The position numbers were made by a program, and so were the translations under genes. A model generated the notes under the pieces. It saw nothing but the letters and a program-made list of their open reading frames with translations, was not told the DNA's origin and searched no databases. A stretch of DNA of 31,475 nt, taken from assembly GCA_964581605.1 (NCBI GenBank), contig CAZOPF010000068.1, forward strand, positions 1 to 31,475, given 5' to 3'. Position 1 is the stretch's first letter, and each line of letters opens with the position of its first letter. This DNA comes from CAADGU01 sp964581605. Lineage in GTDB: Bacteria; Chloroflexota; Anaerolineae; Promineifilales; Promineifilaceae. Positions 23,781-31,381 of this stretch are shown here, piece by piece.

Positions 23781-25163
23781 TCACCTCATCACTTCCCCCG
23801 CCGCCCGCCGCCCGGAGAGGTAAGCGCCATGCACGGTGGCCGGGTGGGCGCGGTTGGTGGCTTCCCCGGCAAAAAAGAGTCGCGCTCCAACAGGTCGGGC
23901 TAACGCTTCATGGTCGTCGCCGGATGCGCCGGGCGGAATAAAGGAGTAGGAGCCATAGGCAAAGGGGTCGGCCGCCCAACGGGTGATGAGCCAGGCGTCG
24001 GGGTCGGGGATGGCACGGCCGTACATCCCCCGCAGCGCCGCCATCATCCCGGCCACAATTTCTTCGTCTGGCAACAGTTCCAGGGCGCGGCCAACATGGG
24101 CCACGTTAAACCCCACCAGCACCGGCTGCCCGGTGTAATAGGCGATGTTCAGAAACTCGGCCCACTGCCCTTTGGGCGCAGCCATACGGCCGATCAATTC
24201 CACCTCTTGTTCCCAAAACTGGCGCGGGAAACGCAGATACGTTTTGTTCAGCACCCCCATACGCAGCCGCTCAATGGCCGCCTGTTTCCAGGCGGGCAGT
24301 GGTGGTGAAAAGGTAATGGCGCCTTTTTGCAGCACGCCCAACGGCACGGTGACGATGGCCCGGTCGCCGCGAAAGGCGCCCTGGTTGGTGGTGATGGTGA
24401 CGCCCTCGCCCTCATAGGCTACCTGGCTGACCATGTGGTTCAGGCGAATGTCCAGTCCGGCCGCCAGCCGATTAACAATCTGGTCATAACCGCCGGGAAA
24501 CAACACGTCATGGCCAGATTGTTCTTCGTCCTGGTTCCATTCCCACAGCGACAGTTCATCCACATCGGCTGCATATTCCTGCTCAATGGCGCTGTTGATG
24601 ACGTAGTTGAGCTGCACCATTTGGGGGGGCGTCAATTCTTCGGCATGGGCAGCGGCGGCAATGGGGGTGGCCAGGGGCATGTCGGCGTCGGTTGCCCATT
24701 GCGCCTCTTCAATGACTTCGTCTACGGCCGTTAACACCACTTCCAACTCCGCCATTTCATCGGCGGCAAGGGCACGGCCGTGTCCATCATACACCTGGTA
24801 ATTGTCGTAATTGGAACGGGCGGTTTTGACACCAAACTGTTCGGCCAGGGCCATGATCGGGTTGCCCGTCACACCATGAATCCAGGCTGCGCCCATGTCT
24901 AGCGGGATGCCGGGCCAGGTGTGGTCTGTCCAGACGCGGCCGCCAATCCGTCCCCGCCCTTCCAGAAGGATGACGGTATAACCGGCGTCTTGCAACTGGC
25001 GGGCGGCGGCCAACCCGGCCATACCCGCGCCGATGATGAGGATTTGGGGAGAGGGGGATGTAGTCACGGCCGTTGCCTCCTGCCTACCTGTACATGCCTG
25101 GACGCCGCCTGCCAACGAAAGCAGCGCCAGTTGCATAAAAAGCCGACGATTCATGGTGGGCAT
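23781..25163 (-). CDS. Exported FAD-dependent flavin amine oxidase
   Basis: The 460-residue product has MNRRLFMQLALLSLAGG at its start, a twin-arginine-like signal, followed by Cys24 (VQAC), which might act as a lipobox. Export in folded form would fit a flavoprotein. The FAD Rossmann motif GAGMAG (45-50), LLEGRGRIGGRVWT and the C-terminal FAD motif LFFAGEATNRAHPATVHGAY are all present, as in polyamine/monoamine oxidases and LSD1-like proteins. The substrate is unknown. Two ATGs, 25163 and 25154, are possible and neither has a ribosome site. TATAAT lies 7 bp before 25163, predicting a leaderless transcript from that ATG. It diverges from the PAS gene with overlapping promoters. Confidence 0.92.
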   Translation of the reverse strand: MPTMNRRLFMQLALLSLAGGVQACTGRQEATAVTTSPSPQILIIGAGMAGLAAARQLQDAGYTVILLEGRGRIGGRVWTDHTWPGIPLDMGAAWIHGVTGNPIMALAEQFGVKTARSNYDNYQVYDGHGRALAADEMAELEVVLTAVDEVIEEAQWATDADMPLATPIAAAAHAEELTPPQMVQLNYVINSAIEQEYAADVDELSLWEWNQDEEQSGHDVLFPGGYDQIVNRLAAGLDIRLNHMVSQVAYEGEGVTITTNQGAFRGDRAIVTVPLGVLQKGAITFSPPLPAWKQAAIERLRMGVLNKTYLRFPRQFWEQEVELIGRMAAPKGQWAEFLNIAYYTGQPVLVGFNVAHVGRALELLPDEEIVAGMMAALRGMYGRAIPDPDAWLITRWAADPFAYGSYSFIPPGASGDDHEALARPVGARLFFAGEATNRAHPATVHGAYLSGRRAAGEVMR

Positions 25164-25169
25164 GGCCGA

Positions 25170-25197
25170 ATTATAGCTTGATTGCCCTGCTGTTAAA
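25170..25197 (-). promoter_or_regulatory. Amine oxidase promoter (leaderless)
   Basis: On the minus strand, TTTAAC (25192-25197), a 16-bp spacer and TATAAT (25170-25175) are seen. The first base of the ATG at 25163 is 7 bases beyond the -10, the usual distance to the transcription start. Confidence 0.6.
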
Positions 25198-25207
25198 CTT
25201 TTATAAT
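25178..25207 (+). promoter_or_regulatory. Divergent promoter for the PAS gene
   Basis: TTGATT (25178-25183) and TATAAT (25202-25207) are 18 bp apart, facing right. They overlap the amine oxidase promoter on the other strand, so the two genes could compete for polymerase. The leader would be about 90 bases. Confidence 0.55.
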
Positions 25208-25303
25208 GAGACCAACAACCCAATTCTTGGCGCAACGTGTAATCTTCCGCCCCGCTTTTGCCCCTTTGCACCTTTGCGCCAAAAAAACAAAGGAGACGGG
25301 GTT

Positions 25304-25705
25304 ATGTTTCCCAAAGAAATCGAACTGATTCTGGCGCGGCACCTGGCAAGCTGCCTGGTTATGCCCATCTTTATTGTGGATGAGAAGGGCAACCTGGTTT
25401 TTTATAACGAACCGGCGGAGTTGATATTGGGGCGGCGGTTTGAAGAAGCGGGTGAAGTGAGAATTGAGGAGTGGACGGCGATTTTGGCATTGACAGATGA
25501 AAATGGGAATGAACTGCCTTATGGGGAACGGCCGTTGGTCTTTGCCCTCAACGAACGCCGCCCCACTTTCCGCCAGATCTGGCTGACTCCCTTTGACCAC
25601 ATCCCCCGGCTGATCGCCATTACCACCTTCCCCCTCATCGGCCAGGCGGATCGTTTCCTGGGCGCGATGGCGATTTTTTGGGAAGTGGAAGCGGGGAAGA
25701 AGTGA
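25304..25705 (+). CDS. Small single-domain PAS-like protein
   Basis: The start is ATG 25304, after AAAGGAGACGGGGTT. The 133-residue protein contains a PAS-like core: MPIFIVDEKGNLVFYNEPAELILGR is the classic N-terminal PAS strand-helix pattern. It is followed by a region with ELPYGERPLVFALNERRP and closing beta strands (RLIAITTFPL, FLGAMAIFWEV). No kinase, cyclase or DNA-binding domain is attached. It could be a stand-alone sensor or a partner for another regulator. The ligand is unknown. The MBL-fold hydrolase follows 88 bp downstream on the same strand. Confidence 0.8.
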   Translation: MFPKEIELILARHLASCLVMPIFIVDEKGNLVFYNEPAELILGRRFEEAGEVRIEEWTAILALTDENGNELPYGERPLVFALNERRPTFRQIWLTPFDHIPRLIAITTFPLIGQADRFLGAMAIFWEVEAGKK

Positions 25706-25759
25706 GCAGTGAGCAGTGAGCAGTGGGCAGTGGGCAGTGGGCGGTGCTGCTCACTGCTT
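25702..25759. repeat. 7-bp tandem repeat (GTGAGCA/GTGGGCA) ending in a hairpin arm
   Basis: About six units of GTGAGCA or GTGGGCA run from 25702 to 25743, beginning at the PAS gene stop. CTGCTCACTGCTT (25747-25759) is the reverse complement of the first units. The RNA between the PAS and MBL genes can therefore fold in several registers. Confidence 0.8.
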
Positions 25760-25793
25760 CCGCTTACTGTTTACCAGGCAACAGGAGAGTACC

Positions 25794-26645
25794 ATGTACA
25801 TCAAACTATGGGGCACACGCGGTTCGTTGGCGACGCCAGACCCGGAAATGGCGCGTTATGGGGGGAACACCTCGTGTGTAGAAGTGCGTGGCGAGGAGGG
25901 GACGGTTTTGGTGCTGGATGCGGGGACGGGAGTACGGCCGTTGGGCAACACCCTCAGCCACATTTCCCCGCGTCTCAACATCCTGCTCACCCACCTGCAC
26001 ATGGATCACATATTAGGGTTGGGTTTTTTTGCTCCCATTTTTAACCCCGACATGGAAATTCACATCTGGGGGCCAGCCAGCACCACCCTCAATCTACTTT
26101 CGCGCATCACCCGTTATCTATCGCCGCCGCTCTTCCCCATTCGCATCAACGAACTACCCAGCCATATCACCCTGCACGAAGTACCTTGCCCGGCTTTTGA
26201 CATTGGCGAATTTCACATTCAGACCATGCTGGTCTGCCATCCTGGGCCAACCGTAGGCTACCGCATCACCGAAAATTACCCCCATGGCCCCACCTTCACC
26301 TATTTACCCGACCACGAACCAGCATTGGGAGCCAAAAATTTTCCACTAACGCCAGATTGGACATCTGGTTACTATCTGGCTGCGCAGGCCGACCTGCTCA
26401 TTCACGACACCCAATACACCCACGACATGTACACCGCCCGTCATATAGGCTGGGGACACTCCTCCCTGACAGACGCCTTCAAGTTTGCCGCTTTGGCCGA
26501 AGCAAAACAGCTTGTTACCTTTCACTATGATCCATCCCACAACGATGCGATGGTGGATCAGATCATCGCCAATGCCCTGGCTGAAGCTCCCCCCAACCTC
26601 CTGGTTACACCCGGTCGTGAAGGCGCTGTTTTCTCGCTGACCTGA
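25794..26645 (+). CDS. Metallo-beta-lactamase-fold hydrolase
   Basis: The start is ATG 25794, after CAGGAGAGTACC. The 283-residue protein has the MBL metal motif THLHMDH (66-72: His67, His69, Asp71, His72). Further metal ligands are plausible at His149 (VCHPGPTVGYR), Asp205 (LIHDTQY) and His244 (TFHYDPSHND). The N terminus MYIKLWGTRGS and YGGNTSCVEV resemble small MBL proteins related to phosphodiesterase/PhnP and RNase Z-like groups. The natural substrate is unknown; a cyclic phosphodiester is one possibility by family resemblance. It lies downstream of the PAS protein, and the pair may be cotranscribed. Confidence 0.9.
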   Translation: MYIKLWGTRGSLATPDPEMARYGGNTSCVEVRGEEGTVLVLDAGTGVRPLGNTLSHISPRLNILLTHLHMDHILGLGFFAPIFNPDMEIHIWGPASTTLNLLSRITRYLSPPLFPIRINELPSHITLHEVPCPAFDIGEFHIQTMLVCHPGPTVGYRITENYPHGPTFTYLPDHEPALGAKNFPLTPDWTSGYYLAAQADLLIHDTQYTHDMYTARHIGWGHSSLTDAFKFAALAEAKQLVTFHYDPSHNDAMVDQIIANALAEAPPNLLVTPGREGAVFSLT

Positions 26646-26719
26646 AAACAAAAAGAGCGCCCTGTTATTATTTGTAAAGGGTATGGCGGACTGGTTTCTT
26701 GGTAAGGTGTGTTACTAAT

Positions 26720-27008
26720 GCCAGTGCCGCCGGGCGAGACGCCCATCACCGCATTCGTGCCCCAAATGGCGTTGGCAATTTCGTGATGGGTGCCGTCACC
26801 GCCGCACCCGGCTACCAGGTCGGCCCCAGCTAAGGCCGCCGCTCGCGTTTGCTCCGTAGCGTCGCCATACTTTGGGGTGACGCTGATGTTCCGGTCCACG
26901 TCGTATTGCCGGAACACGTCACGTCATTCAGCGTGTTCAGAACAGGTTCATCCTTGCCCGCCGCCGGGTTGATGACGACGTGTATTTTTTATAAGGGGCT
27001 TCTATCAT
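26720..27008 (-). pseudogene. Decayed diacylglycerol kinase-like (DAGK/NAD-kinase fold) gene
   Basis: A good start (AAGGAGG, seven bases, ATG at 27008) leads into MIEAPYKK. The DAGK N-terminal strand IHVVINPAAGKDEPVLNTLNDV then resumes in another frame; one missing A in the A6 run (A7 would fit) explains the shift. A 5-bp tandem duplication (GACGTGACGTG) next shifts the frame again, before FRQYDVDRNISVTPKYGDATE. The catalytic GGDGT (GCGGDGTHHEIANAIWG) and SPGGTG follow, after which homology ends near 26720. Three independent lesions show this is a remnant of a lipid-kinase-like gene. The open frame at 26558-26917 is only part of it. Confidence 0.82.
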
Positions 27009-27162
27009 GGTTATACCTCCTTGAATACCCCTTTCTTACACCTTTTTGGTACTACAGTCATTCCGCGCCGTTGTATTACTCTGTTAAACAAGAACAGTGT
27101 ATGTGACTTCTGATTATGCAATAGATAAGTAATCAGGTCAGGAAAATATATGAAGGAGAAAA

Positions 27163-27672
27163 ATGGCAAAAAAACAATTAGTACTCGCGTTCTTTCCAGA
27201 TGAGACGGCGGCAGACACGGCCGTCACCGAAATCAAGCAGTGGGATAAAGCCAGCAAGGAAATCAAGCTCGGCGCTATCGCCATCTTGGTGAAGGATGAC
27301 AACGGTAAGGTCAAAACCCAAAAGCTGGGCGCCCGCCATACGAAGACCGGGGTACTTGGTGGTGTGTTGGCTGCCATCCTGTCGGGCGGCGTTACGTTGT
27401 TGGCCGGCGTCGTGGTCGGCGGTGTGACTGGTGGCTTTTTCCGCAAGGGGTTAGGGCTTTCAAAAGAAGACCTGGAACGGATTGGCGGTGAACTGGACAA
27501 CGGCCGTGCCGCTGTCTGTATTCTGGCCGCCCATGACGAAGCCGAAGCTGTCTCCGCTAAATTAACCGAATTGGGCGGCGAGGCGGAAACGCACGAAGTC
27601 ACAGAAGAAGCAGTGGAAGAAGCGGCTACGGCCGTGGTAGAAGAAGCTGGCGCCGAAACCGCGTCGGAATAA
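27163..27672 (+). CDS. DUF1269-like protein with glycine-rich membrane segment
   Basis: The 169-residue protein starts at an ATG four bases after AAGGAG. The N-terminal domain (LVLAFFPDETAADTAVTEIKQ) and the central glycine-rich hydrophobic hairpin (residues 63-92, GVLGGVLAAILSGGVTLLAGVVVGG in two halves) match DUF1269 proteins, which are of unknown function. A second alpha/beta part (RAAVCILAAHDEAEAVSAKL) and an acidic Glu/Ala-rich tail follow. It is the first gene of a same-strand run with the small membrane protein, lipoprotein and SulP genes, suggesting an envelope or stress-related cluster. Confidence 0.8.
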   Translation: MAKKQLVLAFFPDETAADTAVTEIKQWDKASKEIKLGAIAILVKDDNGKVKTQKLGARHTKTGVLGGVLAAILSGGVTLLAGVVVGGVTGGFFRKGLGLSKEDLERIGGELDNGRAAVCILAAHDEAEAVSAKLTELGGEAETHEVTEEAVEEAATAVVEEAGAETASE

Positions 27673-27691
27673 TTAACGATTGGTAGATGAG

Positions 27692-27712
27692 GAGAGTGAG
27701 TCTTTCACTCTC
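27692..27712. repeat. Short hairpin between the DUF1269 and small membrane protein genes
   Basis: GAGAGTGA and TCACTCTC form a perfect 8-bp stem with a 5-base loop, 20 bp after the DUF1269 stop. No T-run follows, so a role in RNA stability is as likely as termination. Confidence 0.55.
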
Positions 27713-27741
27713 CCCCTCTCCAACCCTCAGGAGGAATTGAA

Positions 27742-28071
27742 ATGAGACAAAATAACGCAGGTTGTTTGACAGGGCTGATAGCCGGTTTTTCGCGCATCAT
27801 GTTGCTTATGTTCTGGATTGCCCGGCCTAATGTGATGGATTCCATGTTCGGGTCGTTCCTGGTCCCGTGTTTAGGCTTCTTGTTCCTGCCCTTTACCACC
27901 CTGATGTATGTGCTGCTGCAAGCAGGCTCCGTCGGTGGCCTTTCCGGGCTGGATTGGCTGTGGCTCGGTCTGGCTGCCCTGATGGACATTGCCAGCATTG
28001 CCAGCGCCGGTTATAGCAATCGGGATCGCATCCCGGCGGGTATGCCTGGCTCAACCCCTCAAGGTGGATAA
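27742..28071 (+). CDS. Small two- or three-span membrane protein (module copy 1)
   Basis: The 109-residue protein has hydrophobic segments at about residues 10-26, 40-60 and 68-85. The start follows AGGAGG by seven bases. It is paralogous to the protein at 31073-31381, sharing LFLPFTTLMYVLL, G..WLWLGLAALMDIAS and RIPAG near the C terminus. The family is not recognised by me. Each copy sits next to a META-domain-like lipoprotein, suggesting the two act together in the envelope. Confidence 0.75.
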   Translation: MRQNNAGCLTGLIAGFSRIMLLMFWIARPNVMDSMFGSFLVPCLGFLFLPFTTLMYVLLQAGSVGGLSGLDWLWLGLAALMDIASIASAGYSNRDRIPAGMPGSTPQGG

Positions 28072-28141
28072 CAGTATTCGTGTGTGGCCCGGCTGCTCCG
28101 CCTGGATGAAAGTGTAGAAATTAACATTAAAGGAGCTAAAA

Positions 28142-28594
28142 ATGAAAAAGATTCTCATCATTCTGGTATTGAGTTTGTCACTGTTTGTGCTGGCAGGTTG
28201 CACCACAACGGCCGAACCCACCCCCACGACGAGCGATCCCAATTCCATCACCAATATCGTCTGGAAATGGCAAACACTCAATGATACGGTGGCTGGCAGC
28301 ACAAGAGTGGATGACCCCAATAAGTACACCATCACCTTTCGTGACGACGGCACAACGACCGGGCTGGCTGATTGCAATACCTTCAGCGGCACGTATTCAC
28401 AGGATGGCGGCTTCACGATCGTGATTACGCCGGATGCAATGTCGGCCTGTACCCAACCCTCGATGGATCAGCAGTTCCTGACCCTGTTGGAGCAGGTGGT
28501 GGCTGGCGGCCCGGATGGCGCGGGCGGCCTGACTTTGCAAACGGCCGGTGGTGCCCAAAGTCTGCTGTTTAGCAATGGCGGTGCCGCGCCGTAA
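28142..28594 (+). CDS. META-domain-like lipoprotein (module copy 1)
   Basis: The 150-residue protein has a lipoprotein signal ending LAGC (Cys20), then a Thr/Pro linker. The body (NIVWKWQTL, YTITFRDDGTTTGLADCNTFSGTY, TPDAMSAC, QQFLTLLEQV) is the META/HslJ-like pattern, with two cysteines that may form a disulfide. META proteins are envelope proteins linked in some bacteria to stress or heat-shock and novobiocin resistance, but their biochemistry is poorly known. The ATG follows AAAGGAG by six bases. The C-terminal VVAGGPDGAGGL is repeated in the paralogue at 30593-31060. Confidence 0.85.
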   Translation: MKKILIILVLSLSLFVLAGCTTTAEPTPTTSDPNSITNIVWKWQTLNDTVAGSTRVDDPNKYTITFRDDGTTTGLADCNTFSGTYSQDGGFTIVITPDAMSACTQPSMDQQFLTLLEQVVAGGPDGAGGLTLQTAGGAQSLLFSNGGAAP

Positions 28595-28647
28595 TCGGAC
28601 GGCCGTTAAGACGACAGCCAAACATCCATCATCCTGTATTGAAGTTG

Positions 28648-28671
28648 GGTGGCAAACGGCCGTTTGCCACC
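28648..28671. repeat. Perfect 24-bp palindrome centred on ACGGCCGT
   Basis: GGTGGCAAACGG is followed immediately by its reverse complement. It lies between the META lipoprotein and SulP genes. A GTG at 28649 inside it would extend the SulP frame by 12 codons but lacks a ribosome site. Confidence 0.85.
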
Positions 28672-28684
28672 TATTAGATCTCGT

Positions 28685-30403
28685 ATGAAAAATTCATCCC
28701 TCAAACGAGCAATTCCCCTACTGTCATGGCTGCCCGGCTATGACCGTTCCTGGTTGAGTCTAGACATCATTGCTGGCCTGACGTTGTGGGGCATGGTGGT
28801 GCCGGAGGCGATGGCCTATGCCGGTATTGCCGGCCTGCCACCACAAGCGGGTCTGTACACGCTGGTGGTGTCGCTGTTGCTTTACGCCTTATTTGGCACG
28901 TCGCGCCATTTAGTGGTGCAGGCGACTTCGGCGACGGCCGCGCTGTTGGCTTCAGGGGTGGCGGGAGCGATGGTGATTACGGCCGTTGCCGACCCCTCCG
29001 ATCCCGCAACCTACCAGGCCTACGCCTCCGCCTTTGTGCTGGTGACCGGCCTCGTCTTTTTGGTGGCCGGGCTGGCCAAACTTGGCTTCATCACCCAATT
29101 CCTCTCCAAACCAGTGATGGATGGCTTCATCATGGGGCTGGCCCTGTTTGTGGCGGTGGGCCAGCTCAACAAGCTGTTCGGCGTGCCCAAACCATCCGGC
29201 AATACGGTGGAAAAACTGCTCGGCATCATCCAATCACTGCCCGAAGCCAACTGGGTGGCCTTTGCCGTGGGCGCGGGGGCGATGGCCTTGCTCTTCATCT
29301 TGCCCCGCTTGAGCAAGAAACTTCCCGCCGGTCTGGTCGTGCTGTTTGGGGCCATTATTCTGAGCGCGGCGCTCGACTTGAGCGGCGTCTATGATGTCGA
29401 GATTGTCGGCACATTGCCACAAGGCTTGCCCTCCTTCACCTTTCCAGTTGTCCCCCTCTCTGCCTACCTGGCTATGATTTTGCCGGCCATCGGCGTTCTG
29501 CTGGTGGCCTACAGCGAGGCGCTGGGTGTGGCGCAGGAGTTCGCCGAAAAATATGGCTATGAGGTAGACGCGGATCAAGAGTTGAACGCCCACGCGGTGA
29601 CAAATCTGGTGAGCGCGTTGTTTGGCGGGATGTTGGCGGCAGGTAGTATGTCCGCCTCCGCCGTCAAATCAGAAGCTGGGGCGCGCAGTCAGGTCACGAA
29701 TTTAGTGACGTGGGTCGCCACCATCATCACCCTACTCTTCCTCACTCCCCTGTTTGCCACCCTGCCGGAAGCGGTGTTGGGGGCACTGATCATCCATGCT
29801 CTGTGGCACATTTTGTCCTCACGCAAATTGCAAAAACTGCGCGAAGCATCGCCGGTGGAATTTTGGTTTGGTATGTTTGCTTTTCTGGGGGTGATCTTTG
29901 TTGATGTGCTGCAAGGGATGGTTATTGGTCTGGTTGCGTCCCTGCTGTTTGTCATCTATCGCTCCAGCCGGCCGCACATTGCCGTGTTGGGTCGCGTCCC
30001 TGATGCGCCGGGTGCCTATTCTGACGTGAAACAGCACCCGGAGAATATCCAGATACCGGGTGTGCTGATTTTGCGGCTGAATGGGGTAATGTATTACGCC
30101 AACGCCCGCACCGTGTGCAATCAGCTTAAGGAAATGGTGGCCGAAATGTCGCCCGCTCCCCAGGCCATCATTGTGGACGCCGCGGTGCAAGAAGAGATTG
30201 ATGTGACCAGTACGGCGATGCTCCGCAGTTTGTACAAAGAGTTGCACGAGATGGGCATTAAGGTCTATCTGGTGGAAGTGCAGGACCAGGTCATTGAGTA
30301 CGGCCGTGAGCATGGCTTGCTCGAATTCATAGGCGAAGACCAGATATTCCCCAGTGTGGATACGGCCGTGCGCCATCTTGAGAAAAGTATGGCATCTGGC
30401 TAG
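28685..30403 (+). CDS. SulP/SLC26-family anion transporter with STAS domain
   Basis: The 572-residue protein (ATG 28685; an upstream GTG at 28649 is less likely) has the SulP start WLPGYDRSW, DIIAGLTLWGMVVPEAMAYA and GLPPQAGLYT. These are followed by about ten to twelve hydrophobic segments in the first 420 residues. The C-terminal STAS domain (about 455-560) contains GVLILRLNGVMYYANA and IIVDAAVQEEIDVTSTAMLRSL. SulP transporters move sulfate, bicarbonate or other anions across the inner membrane; the substrate cannot be told here. The gene is flanked by the two copies of the lipoprotein/membrane-protein module. Confidence 0.94.
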   Translation: MKNSSLKRAIPLLSWLPGYDRSWLSLDIIAGLTLWGMVVPEAMAYAGIAGLPPQAGLYTLVVSLLLYALFGTSRHLVVQATSATAALLASGVAGAMVITAVADPSDPATYQAYASAFVLVTGLVFLVAGLAKLGFITQFLSKPVMDGFIMGLALFVAVGQLNKLFGVPKPSGNTVEKLLGIIQSLPEANWVAFAVGAGAMALLFILPRLSKKLPAGLVVLFGAIILSAALDLSGVYDVEIVGTLPQGLPSFTFPVVPLSAYLAMILPAIGVLLVAYSEALGVAQEFAEKYGYEVDADQELNAHAVTNLVSALFGGMLAAGSMSASAVKSEAGARSQVTNLVTWVATIITLLFLTPLFATLPEAVLGALIIHALWHILSSRKLQKLREASPVEFWFGMFAFLGVIFVDVLQGMVIGLVASLLFVIYRSSRPHIAVLGRVPDAPGAYSDVKQHPENIQIPGVLILRLNGVMYYANARTVCNQLKEMVAEMSPAPQAIIVDAAVQEEIDVTSTAMLRSLYKELHEMGIKVYLVEVQDQVIEYGREHGLLEFIGEDQIFPSVDTAVRHLEKSMASG

Positions 30404-30448
30404 GTTCTGTTGGCATTTCCCGCCTTACTACAACCGATGGGGAAATAA

Positions 30449-30547
30449 GCGGATAAATTTCCAAAGAGGAATCCGTTCATTTCTTTATCCGTTGCAGTCA
30501 AACTTATGACACTAACGAGATTGGAGATTGAACCGATCTCCAATCTC
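30449..30547. repeat. Two intergenic hairpin repeats after SulP
   Basis: GCGGATAAA (30449) pairs with TTTATCCGT (30484) around about 26 bases. A second perfect 12-bp stem GAGATTGGAGAT/ATCTCCAATCTC (30517-30547) with a 7-base loop follows. The second belongs to the GAGATTGG type also seen at 78-148. Confidence 0.7.
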
Positions 30548-30592
30548 TAAAAGCAAAGACATTACCAAAAATGCAAAAATAGGAGATTGAAA

Positions 30593-31060
30593 ATGAAAAC
30601 CAAATTGTTTCTACTTTTGTTACTGGTGGTGATGACCTTGTTATTCGTTGTGGGCTGTTCTTCCTCAGCCGAAGAACCGACAGCAGAACCCGCGCCCGCT
30701 ACCACCATTGAAGGCATTGTCTGGCAATGGGTATCGGTGGCGAATCGCACCACCAATGAGACAACCACCGTGCCAAACCCGGAAAACTATACCCTCATCT
30801 TCAACGAAGATGGCACATTCAACGGCACGGCCGATTGCAACAATATCAGCGGTACCTACTCGCAGGTAGACGGCTTCACCGTCACCGTTACTATATCCAC
30901 CAACGCCTTCTGCGGTGAAGAATCGCTGGATCAACAATATCTGGATCTGCTGAGTCAGGTGGTAGCTGGCGGGCCAGATGGCTCTGGCGGTCTGGCTCTG
31001 GAGAGTGCTGGCGGTGAAAACCGCATGTCGTTCAGCAACGGTGGCGTTGCTGAACCTTAA
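30593..31060 (+). CDS. META-domain-like lipoprotein (module copy 2)
   Basis: The start is ATG 30593, seven bases after AGGAG. The 155-residue protein has a lipoprotein signal ending VVGC (Cys22), a Glu/Pro-rich linker and a META-like domain. Key stretches are GIVWQWVSV, YTLIFNEDGTFNGTADCNNISGTY, NAFCGEESLDQQYLDLLSQ and VVAGGPDGSGGLALESA. It closely parallels the protein at 28142-28594, with the cysteines conserved. The downstream small membrane protein follows after only 12 bp, so the two are almost certainly cotranscribed. Confidence 0.85.
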   Translation: MKTKLFLLLLLVVMTLLFVVGCSSSAEEPTAEPAPATTIEGIVWQWVSVANRTTNETTTVPNPENYTLIFNEDGTFNGTADCNNISGTYSQVDGFTVTVTISTNAFCGEESLDQQYLDLLSQVVAGGPDGSGGLALESAGGENRMSFSNGGVAEP

Positions 31061-31072
31061 GGAGATTTAACC

Positions 31073-31381
31073 ATGTGTTGTGCATTTTTAACCCTTTTCT
31101 TGTTGGGGCCGCGTATCGGTGGCGCGCTCTGGTGGCTTATATCCCCAGTGCGCTGGCAAACCGCTTTCACAGATATCATTGGCGGCAGTAATCTTTGGTG
31201 GCTCTGGCCGATACTCGGCCTGGTGTTCGTTCCCTGGACGACGCTCATGTATGTCATCGTCGCGCCTGCCGGGGTGGTTGGCTGGGACTGGCTGTGGCTT
31301 GGCCTCATGCTGGTAGCGGACATTGCTTCCTATACCGGTGGTATCGGCCGTAAACGTATTCCCGGGTATCAGGGAGCTTAA
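31073..31381 (+). CDS. Small membrane protein (module copy 2)
   Basis: The 102-residue protein follows AAGGAG by eight bases. It has three hydrophobic segments and is paralogous to 27742-28071, sharing LVFVPWTTLMYVIV, WDWLWLGLMLVADIAS and KRIPGYQG. In this copy the membrane protein comes after the lipoprotein, the reverse of copy 1. The family is not recognised; the neighbour suggests an envelope role. Confidence 0.75.
   Translation: MCCAFLTLFLLGPRIGGALWWLISPVRWQTAFTDIIGGSNLWWLWPILGLVFVPWTTLMYVIVAPAGVVGWDWLWLGLMLVADIASYTGGIGRKRIPGYQGA

Noticed and set aside
26346..26365. Palindrome CCAGATTGGACATCTGG as an operator
   Set aside because: It lies inside the MBL coding region with no promoter nearby; likely chance.
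26558..26917. 119-residue frame as an intact gene
   Set aside because: Only its middle matches a DAG-kinase fold; the true start lies upstream in other frames and the 3' part is unrelated, so it is part of a pseudogene.
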